37,710 bases of DNA from a virus. A program made the position numbers and the translations under genes. The number at the start of each line of letters is the position of its first letter. Within the stretch, counting starts at the first letter, position 1. The stretch lies in the IMG/VR virus record IMGVR_UViG_3300046003_005642, positions 1-37,710 of that record; one strand, written 5' to 3'. The notes below the pieces were generated by a model that had not been told where the DNA came from, did not search any database, and was given only the letters and a program-made list of their open reading frames with translations. Of the stretch, positions 19,558 to 26,125 are shown in pieces.

Positions 19558-20688
19558 TTAATTAGATAATGGTAATTTAATTGTTGGGTGACTTTCATAT
19601 CCTTCAAGTTGAAAATCCTCAACTTTTAATCTAGATATAAACATATCTAAATCTATATTTTCTTTATTAAGATATTTTTTAATATCAATATCAACTAAAT
19701 CACTTATCTTCAATATTGGTAATTGAAATCCTTCTCTAGTTAACTGTTCTTTAATAGGTTCAATATGATTATTATACAAATGAGTATCACCTAAATTACC
19801 AATTAATTCATCTGGAACCATATTAACTATTCTACCAATTAATTGTAATAATATAGCATAAGAAGCAATATTAAAGGCAAGACCAAGACCTGTATCTACT
19901 GAACGTTGATTCCATATTAAAGAGATTGCTCTTTCTGGAATATTTATTATACCATCTCCTGGAATGTATCCATATTTTTTTATTGTTAAGTCCATCTTCT
20001 CATCCAAATCCAACTCTCTCGTATAAACTTGAAATCCATAATGACAAGGTGGAAGTACCATTGAATCTAATTCTCCAACATTCCAAGCATTAACCATTAA
20101 TCTTCTACTATCAGGATTTGTTTTAAGGTCGTTGATTAGGTTTTGAATTTGGTCTATACTACTTAATATTTTATGACCTTCGATATCCCCATCTTTTATT
20201 TTAAATATATTTCTCCACTGTTTACCATAAATTGGACCTAACTCACCCCACTTCTTAGCAAACTCATCATCTGTTTTTATTTTGTTGATGAATTCTTCTT
20301 GTGTTAACAATTCACTTAAATCTAATTTAACACTACCTTTCCAATGAATTGGAATATCAGTTTCATTTACTTTTTCATTATGGGTGGTGTAATTTTTAGT
20401 ACAATTTTTTAAATAATTCTTATACGCATCACCATCCCATATATGACAATTATTATCAACCAAATACTTAATATTTGTATCACCTCGTAAGAACCAAAGA
20501 AGTTCTGTTACAATTGTTTTAAACGGCATTTTTTTGGTTGTGAGTAATGGAAAACCATCCGACATTTTATGACGGATTTGTCTTCCAAATACACTTTTAG
20601 TTCCAGTACCTGTTCTATCTCCTTTAGAATATCCATTATCTAAAATATCTTTTACAAGATTTATATATTGTGGGTCTAAATTATTCAT
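19558..20688 (-). CDS. thyA: Thymidylate synthase (ThyA type)
   Basis: Makes dTMP from dUMP with methylene-tetrahydrofolate in the cytoplasm. Motifs in order: the phosphate-binding DRTGTGTKSVFG (24-35), LLWFLRGDTN (63-72), GPIYGKQWR (151-159), catalytic Cys215 in LPPCHYG, Arg196-197 and Arg262 around it, FNIASY (272-277) and GDTHLY (300-305). The Asn at 273 favours dUMP over dCMP, so it is a synthase rather than a hydroxymethylase. At 376 aa it is longer than the 264-aa E. coli enzyme, with inserts around 90-140 and 222-252. Supplies dTTP for phage replication in an AT-rich genome. Confidence 0.95.
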   Translation of the reverse strand: MNNLDPQYINLVKDILDNGYSKGDRTGTGTKSVFGRQIRHKMSDGFPLLTTKKMPFKTIVTELLWFLRGDTNIKYLVDNNCHIWDGDAYKNYLKNCTKNYTTHNEKVNETDIPIHWKGSVKLDLSELLTQEEFINKIKTDDEFAKKWGELGPIYGKQWRNIFKIKDGDIEGHKILSSIDQIQNLINDLKTNPDSRRLMVNAWNVGELDSMVLPPCHYGFQVYTRELDLDEKMDLTIKKYGYIPGDGIINIPERAISLIWNQRSVDTGLGLAFNIASYAILLQLIGRIVNMVPDELIGNLGDTHLYNNHIEPIKEQLTREGFQLPILKISDLVDIDIKKYLNKENIDLDMFISRLKVEDFQLEGYESHPTIKLPLSN

Positions 20689-20882
20689 TATCTCCTTATT
20701 TCTTTTAATTTACAAATTCTTTGAGCTGTTATTTCTCTAGGATTAAATAATGAAGAATGTTCTTTACAATCATTAAAGAATTTACCTAAAACTTCCAATT
20801 CATTTTTACCTTCATAGAATAATGGAGAATAAAACCCACCTATTCCTAAAGTACTTTCATATGTTATTTTATATAGATTCAT
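20688..20882 (-). CDS. Unknown 64-aa protein
   Basis: Begins MNLYKITYESTLGIGGFYSP. Small beta-alpha protein with a FNDCKEHSSLF helix and a basic end (RICKLKEIRR). Its start overlaps the HAD gene by 14 bases and its stop touches the thyA start, so the three genes are coupled. Confidence 0.65.
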   Translation of the reverse strand: MNLYKITYESTLGIGGFYSPLFYEGKNELEVLGKFFNDCKEHSSLFNPREITAQRICKLKEIRR

Positions 20883-21273
20883 TTTCTTGATTTATAGTGT
20901 CTACTAATTTTCTCAAATCATTATAAACTTGAATTAAACCTGCTCTATCATCTAACAAGGCTGAAAAGAATAGTTTTTTAGATTCCCAAGGTAACGGTAT
21001 TCCACCTTCGTTTATACTATCAAATGGAATTTTATTCAAAGTTAAAAAAGCATCAACATAATCTAAATGTTGATAAGCAGTCCAACAAACTAACTTACAA
21101 TTAATTTTCTTTAAATCTCTTAATAATTGTCTTACCAATTCATAAGTTGCACCTGTTTTATGATAATCATGAACAGTTCCATCAAAATCAAACCCAATAG
21201 TTAAGCTACCATATTTTTTATATTCTTCATATAAACGGGTATAACTTTTCCCCTCTAATAAAAATTCATCCAT
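20869..21273 (-). CDS. HAD-superfamily phosphatase
   Basis: A 134-aa minimal HAD hydrolase. Motif I is GFDFDGTVHD (Asp29, Asp31), motif II CWTAY (about 64-68) and the acidic motif LLDDRAGL (about 112-119). Without a cap domain, it resembles small phage and bacterial HAD phosphatases, including 5'(3')-deoxyribonucleotidase- and Cof-like types. Placement directly before thymidylate synthase suggests nucleotide dephosphorylation, but the substrate is unproven. Confidence 0.85.
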   Translation of the reverse strand: MDEFLLEGKSYTRLYEEYKKYGSLTIGFDFDGTVHDYHKTGATYELVRQLLRDLKKINCKLVCWTAYQHLDYVDAFLTLNKIPFDSINEGGIPLPWESKKLFFSALLDDRAGLIQVYNDLRKLVDTINQENESI

Positions 21274-21289
21274 ATTTCCTATTTTTATA

Positions 21290-21302
21290 ATAATATACGT
21301 AT
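21290..21302 (-). promoter_or_regulatory. Variant promoter before the HAD gene
   Basis: Minus strand ATACGTATATTAT with TTGGAT about 20 bp upstream; keeps spacing but departs from the TTCGTATATTTAC consensus. Confidence 0.5.
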
Positions 21303-21413
21303 ATATCTTGAATTATCCAAGTAAAATTTAGAAAATCTTTTCTTTTAAATCAACGATATTTAAACCAAAAAGGGTTATTTCAACACTTTCTATTCAACGT
21401 TATTAATAATTGT
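21303..21413 (-). other. Gap with two hairpins downstream of the 93-aa gene
   Basis: TTTAAAT/ATTTAAA and AGAAAA/TTTTCT hairpins lie in this AT-rich gap. They may terminate the upstream transcript, though neither has a clean T-run. No open frame was found. Confidence 0.4.
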
Positions 21414-21695
21414 TTATTCCGTTTTTACTTTAGTTTTAATGTCCAATATACGATGGAAAATAGAATAGTAAATATAACAATTTTTGAATATTCCATTTTT
21501 ATATCTTTGAAATAAATGTTCTGGTTGAGATTTAAAATATGGAGATAAAGGTTTATCCTCTCTAAATTGGTAATAAGGAGTTAGCTCTGGTAATTTGAAA
21601 TACCATAAAATCCATAAAATATAAATTATAGAACCAAACATTCCATATACCAATAATAAAAATATCGTGTAAAGTAATTTAAAAACGTGTATCAT
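21414..21695 (-). CDS. 93-aa membrane-anchored protein
   Basis: N-terminal hydrophobic segment (about residues 4-32, KLLYTIFLLLVYGMFGSIIYILWILW), then a polar, Pro/Tyr-rich region (PELTPYYQFREDKPLSPYF) and a basic C-terminus. One or two membrane passes; no family recognised. Three bases after the preceding 282-aa gene. Confidence 0.65.
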   Translation of the reverse strand: MIHVFKLLYTIFLLLVYGMFGSIIYILWILWYFKLPELTPYYQFREDKPLSPYFKSQPEHLFQRYKNGIFKNCYIYYSIFHRILDIKTKVKTE

Positions 21696-21698
21696 AAC

Positions 21699-22547
21699 CT
21701 ATTTCTTTTTAAATTGTTCAAACCATTCTTTAAGTTTAAGAGGTTTTTCATCTTCAAAATGAGTAATAATAGCAATTACTTCCTCTTCACTATACATTCT
21801 TTCAGCTTGCCATTTAGCACCAGCTATAAAAGCATTAAGTATTTTAGTATTATTTCCTCCTTGCATAGTGCCAGGGTTATTACTTCTAAATCTTTCAGCA
21901 GCTTCTTCAAGTGTTTCTTGTTTATTAATATCAGGATGATTATCTATTTTCATTCTTGAAACATCAACTAAAGGTTTTGGTATAGATAAGTAATGTTCTT
22001 CAAGTGGTTCTTGTTTAGGTTCTTCTTTTGGAATGATGATTTTGTAACCTATATCACATAAATATTGTTTATCATAAGCACCTTGACTTGGGCAATTATC
22101 CCCATGTTTACAAAATGATTTAACCTCAATAAATTCACAACTTAGGTTCTTAACAAACCACCCAAAAAATTCATCAGGAATAGCTTGTACACCATCTTTA
22201 ATTAAGTCTTGGTCTGTTGTTAGGATAATTTTATCGCATCTACCAGTTGTAAACTTATCTCCATCTTTATCTTGAAATAAGTATTCTCCATTTTCTATAT
22301 CAGCGTTTAAACATTTCAATACAGAGTATCCTGTTGATTGACCTACATTGTGGTCAAGTAAGCACCAATCTCCTTCTTTAATTTCTTCATCAGAAGTGAT
22401 GTAGATGTTGTATTTTTCTCTTCCTAAATTAAAAATTCCATCTATAATATAGTAGAATTCATTATTGTTTTTACACAATCTACTTGGTTTATCTGTTGGT
22501 AATACGTGTATGTTTCTATTTGGTTTCATTTTCTCTATATTTTTCAA
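21699..22547 (-). CDS. Composite phage protein of the Bacteroidota type (282 aa)
   Basis: Contains segments recurrent in small Bacteroidota phage proteins: EIKEGDWCLLDHN (about 54-66), KIILTTDQDLIKDGVQAIPDEFF (about 107-129), CKHGDNCPSQ with two cysteines, then the tail LNAFIAGAKWQAERMYSEEEV near residue 245. The pieces are in the same order as in mosaic proteins of this group. No enzymatic motif; function unknown. Overlaps the lipoprotein gene upstream by 32 bases. Confidence 0.75.
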   Translation of the reverse strand: MKNIEKMKPNRNIHVLPTDKPSRLCKNNNEFYYIIDGIFNLGREKYNIYITSDEEIKEGDWCLLDHNVGQSTGYSVLKCLNADIENGEYLFQDKDGDKFTTGRCDKIILTTDQDLIKDGVQAIPDEFFGWFVKNLSCEFIEVKSFCKHGDNCPSQGAYDKQYLCDIGYKIIIPKEEPKQEPLEEHYLSIPKPLVDVSRMKIDNHPDINKQETLEEAAERFRSNNPGTMQGGNNTKILNAFIAGAKWQAERMYSEEEVIAIITHFEDEKPLKLKEWFEQFKKK

Positions 22548-22794
22548 TGATTAATAAACAACTATCTCCCACCTTCCATCTACCTTCATATTCAAAAGGT
22601 ATATTAACTTCTTTAGTGGTAATTGTTGTTTGTACCCAAATTTTAGGTAAAAATGCTGGGCTGCCATAAGAAGCAGTTTTTCCACTTTTTAATGCAGAAA
22701 CTTTACCATCAATTATTTCTTGTCCAATATGTGTATATTTTGGCTCTGTGCATCCTATCAGAAATAATAGAGATATAATTATATACTTTTTCAT
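22516..22794 (-). CDS. Small lipoprotein
   Basis: A 92-aa protein with signal MKKYIIISLLFLIGC, lipobox Cys15 (LIGC), then a short mature domain (VQTTITTKEVNIPFEYEGRWK). Probably an envelope lipoprotein. It overlaps the 282-aa gene and follows another lipoprotein gene, a tandem arrangement suggesting paired envelope functions. Confidence 0.75.
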   Translation of the reverse strand: MKKYIIISLLFLIGCTEPKYTHIGQEIIDGKVSALKSGKTASYGSPAFLPKIWVQTTITTKEVNIPFEYEGRWKVGDSCLLIIEKYRENETK

Positions 22795-22795
22795 G

Positions 22796-22930
22796 TTAAT
22801 TTTTATTAAATAAGGAATCTTGTGCTTTTAATTTATCTTTTATCATAGTATCTTTAAGTTGAATTTCTTCTTTACTTGGTGTATAACATCCATATAATAA
22901 AAATAATAATATGATACTAATTTTTTTCAT
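22796..22930 (-). CDS. 44-aa lipoprotein
   Basis: A 45-codon ATG frame (MKKISIILLFLLYGC) with lipobox LYGC at 12-15 and a short polar mature part. Start overlaps the end of the upstream 130-aa gene; the stop is a base before the next lipoprotein's start. Confidence 0.75.
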   Translation of the reverse strand: MKKISIILLFLLYGCYTPSKEEIQLKDTMIKDKLKAQDSLFNKN

Positions 22931-23309
22931 TTACTATTTCTATTAATTTACGGAGACATTCAAGTTCTGCTTCTTCGTATGTACCACCTTTAAAAGTGTA
23001 ATCAACATTAACATCATCTTGAACTTCTGCGATTTTATCATCTATTCTGAATATTTCAAAATTCCATTCTGCATAGTATTCGATATAGTTAACTAATTTA
23101 TACTTCTCTCTAAACCATCTAAATGCTTGTGAGAATGTTGGTGCTGAATAATATTGAGGAGGCAAGTCATTATTAGAATGTAAATTATCGTAATCTATAG
23201 CTGTTAGCGTTACTTTTTCATTATTTCTATAATAACCAAAACAAGGTTCATTGAACCCTAATTCTTTTAAAGCTAATGCTTGTTCGTAAGGGATAAATTC
23301 TTTTTCCAT
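22917..23309 (-). CDS. Conserved Bacteroidota-phage protein (PYEQALALKELGF family)
   Basis: A 130-aa protein with the diagnostic start FIPYEQALALKELGFNEPCFGYY and the PTFSQAFRWFREKY segment (about 77-90), ending in a TYEEAELECLRKLIEI helix. This type is widespread in Bacteroidota phages and prophages; its function is not known to me. First gene of the unit driven from 23330. Confidence 0.85.
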   Translation of the reverse strand: MEKEFIPYEQALALKELGFNEPCFGYYRNNEKVTLTAIDYDNLHSNNDLPPQYYSAPTFSQAFRWFREKYKLVNYIEYYAEWNFEIFRIDDKIAEVQDDVNVDYTFKGGTYEEAELECLRKLIEIVNEKN

Positions 23310-23329
23310 AATCTTAATTTTTTATTCCC

Positions 23330-23342
23330 GTAAATATACGAA
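23330..23342 (-). promoter_or_regulatory. Bacteroidota-type promoter (23.3-kb operon)
   Basis: Minus strand TTCGTATATTTAC with GGGAATTTT directly upstream, 20 bases before the 130-aa gene. Confidence 0.8.
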
Positions 23343-23476
23343 AATTCCCTAAGTTTTCCAAATTATTATATATTCGTATATACGCGCATTTCGGCCGTAA
23401 AATTTATAGACCTGAGTGAGTACATCTAATTGCCCCACCACGTAAACGGCCCCTTTTGATGGACCGCAACGCCGCA
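23343..23476 (+). ncRNA. GC-richer intergenic segment, possible plus-strand small RNA
   Basis: Between a minus-strand promoter and a bidirectional terminator lies DNA with far more G+C than its surroundings. On the plus strand ATTCGTATATACG at 23368-23380 resembles the promoter box, GGCCGT/ACGGCC form an inverted repeat of about 70 nt, and the terminator at 23477-23503 works in this direction too (stem then TTTGTTTT). No open frame. Possible only plus-strand transcript of the window; the promoter match is imperfect. Confidence 0.35.
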
Positions 23477-23503
23477 AATAAAAAGACCCACACTAGGTGG
23501 GTT
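23477..23503 (-). terminator. Terminator after the 95-aa gene, bidirectional
   Basis: ACCCAC CTAG(T) GTGGGT stem followed by CTTTTTATTT on the minus strand and by TTTGTTTT on the plus strand. Confidence 0.8.
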
Positions 23504-23508
23504 TTGTT

Positions 23509-23796
23509 TTAATTAACTACTGCCACCGGTACAATTTTATCTACATTAACATGAGCATTCACTTTATTTAGATTACCTCTACGTGTGGCTCTTGTTTTGT
23601 ATTGTTTTTGACCTGCAGGTATATTCTTACCATCTGCACCACGGTACTTTGTTTCAATTAATTCACTTCTGATTTCTGTTACCGTACAATCTTTAACGTC
23701 CCAACCTTGTTTCTTGATATCACCAAATAGTGTATCTTTAGTTGATTGAATAATGTTGTGTTTTGCTTTCCCTTTGTTAACTACTTGTAAATACAT
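23509..23796 (-). CDS. Unknown 95-aa basic protein
   Basis: Begins MYLQVVNKGKAKHNIIQSTK; Lys/Arg-rich middle (GQKQYKTRATRRGNLNKVN) and an apolar end (VDKIVPVAVVN). Possibly nucleic-acid binding by charge only. It has its own promoter and terminator. Confidence 0.7.
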   Translation of the reverse strand: MYLQVVNKGKAKHNIIQSTKDTLFGDIKKQGWDVKDCTVTEIRSELIETKYRGADGKNIPAGQKQYKTRATRRGNLNKVNAHVNVDKIVPVAVVN

Positions 23797-23822
23797 AACT
23801 ATATCGTTTTAATTATTATATG

Positions 23823-23835
23823 GTAAATATACGAA
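23823..23835 (-). promoter_or_regulatory. Bacteroidota-type promoter (95-aa gene)
   Basis: Minus strand TTCGTATATTTAC, 27 bases before the gene. Confidence 0.8.
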
Positions 23836-23859
23836 TTGAATTTAACTAATCAACTACCT

Positions 23860-24102
23860 TTATTCACCACAATATGGATTACCTACAACTGGAGGTGTGG
23901 TTGGAAATTGAGCATTAGTTGTATACTGTTCCCCACTACATGGTTGTAATGTAATTGTGTAAACGTCCCCAAAATCACTAGTACTAACAAATACTGCTTC
24001 TACAATAGTTGGACAATCTGTACATGGTCCTCCGTCATCATTTGAACAACTGATAGTTAATAATGATAATATTAACGATAACCCTAATAATAATTTTTTC
24101 AT
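23860..24102 (-). CDS. Cys-rich small lipoprotein
   Basis: An 80-aa protein with signal peptide MKKLLLGLSLILSLLTISC and lipobox Cys19, then an Asp/Gly stretch with CTDC, a beta-rich region and two more cysteines (LQPCSGE, NPYCGE). The four mature cysteines could form disulfides in the periplasm or at the surface. Own promoter at 24135. Confidence 0.8.
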   Translation of the reverse strand: MKKLLLGLSLILSLLTISCSNDDGGPCTDCPTIVEAVFVSTSDFGDVYTITLQPCSGEQYTTNAQFPTTPPVVGNPYCGE

Positions 24103-24134
24103 AATCTTAATTGTTTTTATTAAATTTCTATGTT

Positions 24135-24147
24135 GTAAATATACGAA
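24135..24147 (-). promoter_or_regulatory. Bacteroidota-type promoter (Cys-rich lipoprotein)
   Basis: Minus strand TTCGTATATTTAC with AAGGAATTTG about 20 bp upstream. Confidence 0.8.
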
Positions 24148-24175
24148 TGATATTTTGTATTACAAATTCCTTTGT

Positions 24176-24209
24176 AAACAAAAGTAGCCGAATAAATAAA
24201 TATTCAGCT
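24176..24209 (-). terminator. Terminator of the 24.2-24.5 kb RNA
   Basis: AGCTGAATA paired with TATTCGGCT (one G-T), then ACTTTTGTTT on the minus strand. Confidence 0.7.
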
Positions 24210-24518
24210 TCACATATTATACGCTACATTAAGAACAAAATACCTTAATTGAGTTGTTATTCAGTACGTAATTGTTTAAACCACATTCCTATACGTCCTA
24301 AGACGGGCGGTACTCATTACTAAATGACGGGTATACATATGTGAAAGAAATGTAAGAACGTGGAAGTAGTTTATATACTTATATAGTTTAACTTTGAAAA
24401 AACAGGAGTGGAGGTTAATGAACGGGGCCTAGATACCTGGATTGGATTGATTGTTTGGCAATACCGATTTATTGATTAGCAATAAACGCTTATTGTTTCC
24501 CATTTAATACCCAACCTA
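24180..24518 (-). ncRNA. Candidate structured non-coding RNA with alternative hairpins
   Basis: A roughly 340-base stretch without genes, bounded by a small gene upstream and a terminator downstream. Near its 5' end CAATAA, TTTATTG and CAATAAA can form either of two mutually exclusive hairpins (24453-24497). Further elements are CGTC TTAG GACG and an AGTAC/GTACT long-range stem. It begins with GTTGGGTATTAAA, the same 13 bases as the 5' end of the 5.1-5.4 kb RNA. Base composition is less AT-rich than the genes around it. Confidence 0.5.
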
Positions 24519-24680
24519 TTATTTACCACTCACCCTAAACACTACATCACCACACTCATACGCCCAAGTAAACGCATATCCTTGATTTACCAACGCGTCT
24601 ATTATCAACTGTACGTGTACGTTACCTTTAAAAATATATTGTTTATCTCGCTGTTCATATTCGTAGGGAAATTTTGGCAT
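24519..24680 (-). CDS. Unknown 53-aa protein with atypical codons
   Basis: A 54-codon ATG frame beginning MPKFPYEYEQRDKQ, with a helix VQLIIDALVNQGYAF and a beta hairpin ending VVFRVSGK. The strand-helix-strand pattern is that of a real small domain. Codons GCG, GTG, CGA and AGG are frequent, unlike neighbouring genes, suggesting recent acquisition. It follows a strong hairpin, so it may have its own start of transcription. Confidence 0.65.
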   Translation of the reverse strand: MPKFPYEYEQRDKQYIFKGNVHVQLIIDALVNQGYAFTWAYECGDVVFRVSGK

Positions 24681-24695
24681 ATATTGGGTTTAATT

Positions 24696-24711
24696 GCCCC
24701 CTTTCGGGGGC
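24696..24711 (-). terminator. Hairpin after the SAP gene
   Basis: GCCCCC GAAA GGGGGC perfect stem-loop directly after the stop, followed by AATTAAA rather than a T-run; a terminator or RNA 3' end stabiliser. Confidence 0.65.
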
Positions 24712-24719
24712 ATTACTAT

Positions 24720-25139
24720 TTATCCTTCTGTTACTACAGCTGCTTCTGTAACCGGTGCTTCAACATTTTTTGATTTTGGTCTTCCCAACGGTAATGTTCC
24801 TTTTAATGCCAATCTTTGTTGACGTGCACTATTTGGATTCACTGCTCTACCTAATTTTAATACACCTGCTTCTCGTTTAGCAGCTAATTCTGCTTGTCTG
24901 ATATTCCATTTGCTTGTTGGGTCTGGTTTTCTACCCCTTTGTCCTACAGTTGTTTGTGATAATCTAATTTGACGAGCACTGTTTGGATTTACTTTTCTAC
25001 CTCTTGTTTCAACCTTTGGTTGTGATGCTTTGAATTCCTCAATACGTGCTGCAATTTCAACTGCTTTACCTTTTGTATCTAAACCTAATCCTTTAGCTTC
25101 AGCTACTAATCCTTTGTAATCTAATTTTGTGTTTGACAT
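24720..25139 (-). CDS. SAP-domain protein with repeated AT-hook-like motifs
   Basis: A 139-aa DNA-binding candidate. Residues 6-36 match a SAP helix-extended-helix (DYKGLVAEAKGLGLDTKGKA). Then come repeats with a Gly-Arg core: RGRKVNPNSARQIRL (about 46-60), RGRKPDPTSKWNIRQ (about 68-82), LGRAVNPNSARQQRL (about 97-111) and LGRPKSK. RGRK/GRP cores suit minor-groove binding to AT-rich DNA, and NPNSARQ resembles N-terminal pieces of DNA-binding regulators. Likely coats or organises AT-rich phage or host DNA. Confidence 0.8.
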   Translation of the reverse strand: MSNTKLDYKGLVAEAKGLGLDTKGKAVEIAARIEEFKASQPKVETRGRKVNPNSARQIRLSQTTVGQRGRKPDPTSKWNIRQAELAAKREAGVLKLGRAVNPNSARQQRLALKGTLPLGRPKSKNVEAPVTEAAVVTEG

Positions 25140-25190
25140 GACCTTAATTGTTTTTAGTTATAAATTATTTTTATTTATTAATCTTATGTT

Positions 25191-25203
25191 GTAAACATAC
25201 GAA
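25191..25203 (-). promoter_or_regulatory. Bacteroidota-type promoter (SAP gene)
   Basis: Minus strand TTCGTATGTTTAC then AACAT; the TATGTTT variant common in 25-34 kb. Confidence 0.8.
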
Positions 25204-25216
25204 CCTGTTTTCGACC

Positions 25217-25240
25217 CCCAAAAGCCCCATTAAGGAGCTT
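25217..25240 (-). terminator. Terminator at the end of the 48-aa gene
   Basis: AGCTCC TTAAT GGGGCT followed by TTTTGG; the gene's stop codon TAA lies in the loop. Confidence 0.7.
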
Positions 25241-25376
25241 TTTGCATTTCTTCTTCAATATCTTCAATTAAATCATCTAATTCCTCATTAGTGATTCCAC
25301 TTATATCATCTTCTTCAAGATCCTCATTTAGATAATTTAATGCTTGTAAAATTACCCATAATTTACGTTTATTCAT
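25230..25376 (-). CDS. 48-aa acidic protein
   Basis: Begins MNKRKLWVILQALNYLNED and becomes a strongly acidic helix (ELDDLIEDIEEEM). Own promoter at 25403 and a terminator overlapping its stop. A DNA-mimic or inhibitor role is conceivable from the charge, but there is no direct evidence. Confidence 0.75.
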   Translation of the reverse strand: MNKRKLWVILQALNYLNEDLEEDDISGITNEELDDLIEDIEEEMQKAP

Positions 25377-25402
25377 AACTTGTATTATTTAATTATTATG
25401 TT

Positions 25403-25415
25403 GTAAACATACGAA
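25403..25415 (-). promoter_or_regulatory. Bacteroidota-type promoter (48-aa acidic gene)
   Basis: Minus strand TTCGTATGTTTAC plus AACATAA, 27 bases before the gene. Confidence 0.8.
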
Positions 25416-25676
25416 TTAATCTTTGTCCTCACTATACCCTTTTATAGCTTCTAATTGTTGGGGAGTTAGTATTATACAACGAATAAATCTTTGTTCCCAC
25501 TCCATTACCACACTTTCATAAAGTAATAACTTAGCAGCATCTTCCAATTCTTCACCTTCATTTATATATCCCTCACAATCTTCTTCTGTAAGGTAGTGTT
25601 TTTCTATTGTAACTTCTTCCCCAGTTTGTTGGTTTGGAGTTAGAGCTAATGTATATAATGTTACTGCTTTTGACAT
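25416..25676 (-). CDS. Unknown 86-aa protein
   Basis: The ATG at 25676 overlaps the upstream stop (TAATG) and is preferred to longer in-frame starts that would run back through the upstream gene. Begins MSKAVTLYTLALTPNQQTGEE; the C-terminal half is acidic-helical (EDAAKLLLYESVVMEWEQRF). No family recognised. Confidence 0.7.
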   Translation of the reverse strand: MSKAVTLYTLALTPNQQTGEEVTIEKHYLTEEDCEGYINEGEELEDAAKLLLYESVVMEWEQRFIRCIILTPQQLEAIKGYSEDKD

Positions 25677-25828
25677 TACCATTCTTTTTTTAATAGTTTG
25701 ATTAAATATTTTTTGGCTTCTATCCATTCCCCAACTTCTTCTATTTCAATGTCTTCTATAAAAGCATTTTGAATAGTTTCCTCCCAAAGTTCTTTAATTT
25801 GTTTCTTTTTAGATTTAGATAAAGCCAT
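25676..25828 (-). CDS. Unknown 50-aa helical protein
   Basis: A 51-codon ATG frame (MALSKSKKKQIKELWEETIQ) with overlaps at both ends. Basic head, acidic centre, and a Trp/Lys end (LIKLLKKEW). Confidence 0.7.
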   Translation of the reverse strand: MALSKSKKKQIKELWEETIQNAFIEDIEIEEVGEWIEAKKYLIKLLKKEW

Positions 25829-26081
25829 AATTATATTTTTTATTTCCTCTAAAGGTGATTGTTACTTGTTTACCTCTTTGTCCGCTTATTTTACCTGTAG
25901 TTTTCCAAGGTAATTTATTACATAAATCTTCAACAAATTTAGCTACTACATCTTGTTCCCAAGTATTATCGTTTAAATGTTTTGTATCAATCGTTATATT
26001 TTTATAACCATTATTTTCCTTAAATTCAATAACTTTAATATTATTATTAATTAGGATTTGGTTTATATCTTCGTATTTCAT
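25815..26081 (-). CDS. Unknown 88-aa protein
   Basis: Begins MKYEDINQILINNNIKVIEF; alpha-beta pattern with TWEQDVVAKFVEDLCNKLPWK and a basic Gly-rich strand end (ISGQRGKQVTITFRGNKK). No family recognised. Confidence 0.7.
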   Translation of the reverse strand: MKYEDINQILINNNIKVIEFKENNGYKNITIDTKHLNDNTWEQDVVAKFVEDLCNKLPWKTTGKISGQRGKQVTITFRGNKKYNYGFI

Positions 26082-26105
26082 AATTAATTATTTAATTATT
26101 ATGTT

Positions 26106-26118
26106 GTAAACATACGAA
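26106..26118 (-). promoter_or_regulatory. Bacteroidota-type promoter (88-aa gene)
   Basis: Minus strand TTCGTATGTTTAC plus AACAT, 25 bases before the gene. Confidence 0.8.
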
Positions 26119-26125
26119 ATTTATT

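Noticed and set aside
19558-20688. dCMP hydroxymethylase instead of thymidylate synthase
   Set aside because: The FNIASY asparagine that selects dUMP is present; hydroxymethylases have Asp there.
21687-22669. Plus-strand frames of 90 and 61 aa
   Set aside because: Phe/Ile-rich antisense shadows of the 282-aa and lipoprotein genes.
24301-24440. 16S rRNA-like strings (ACCGCCCGTC and CTAGATACCTGG)
   Set aside because: They lie on opposite strands, are short, and the surrounding sequence is not rRNA.
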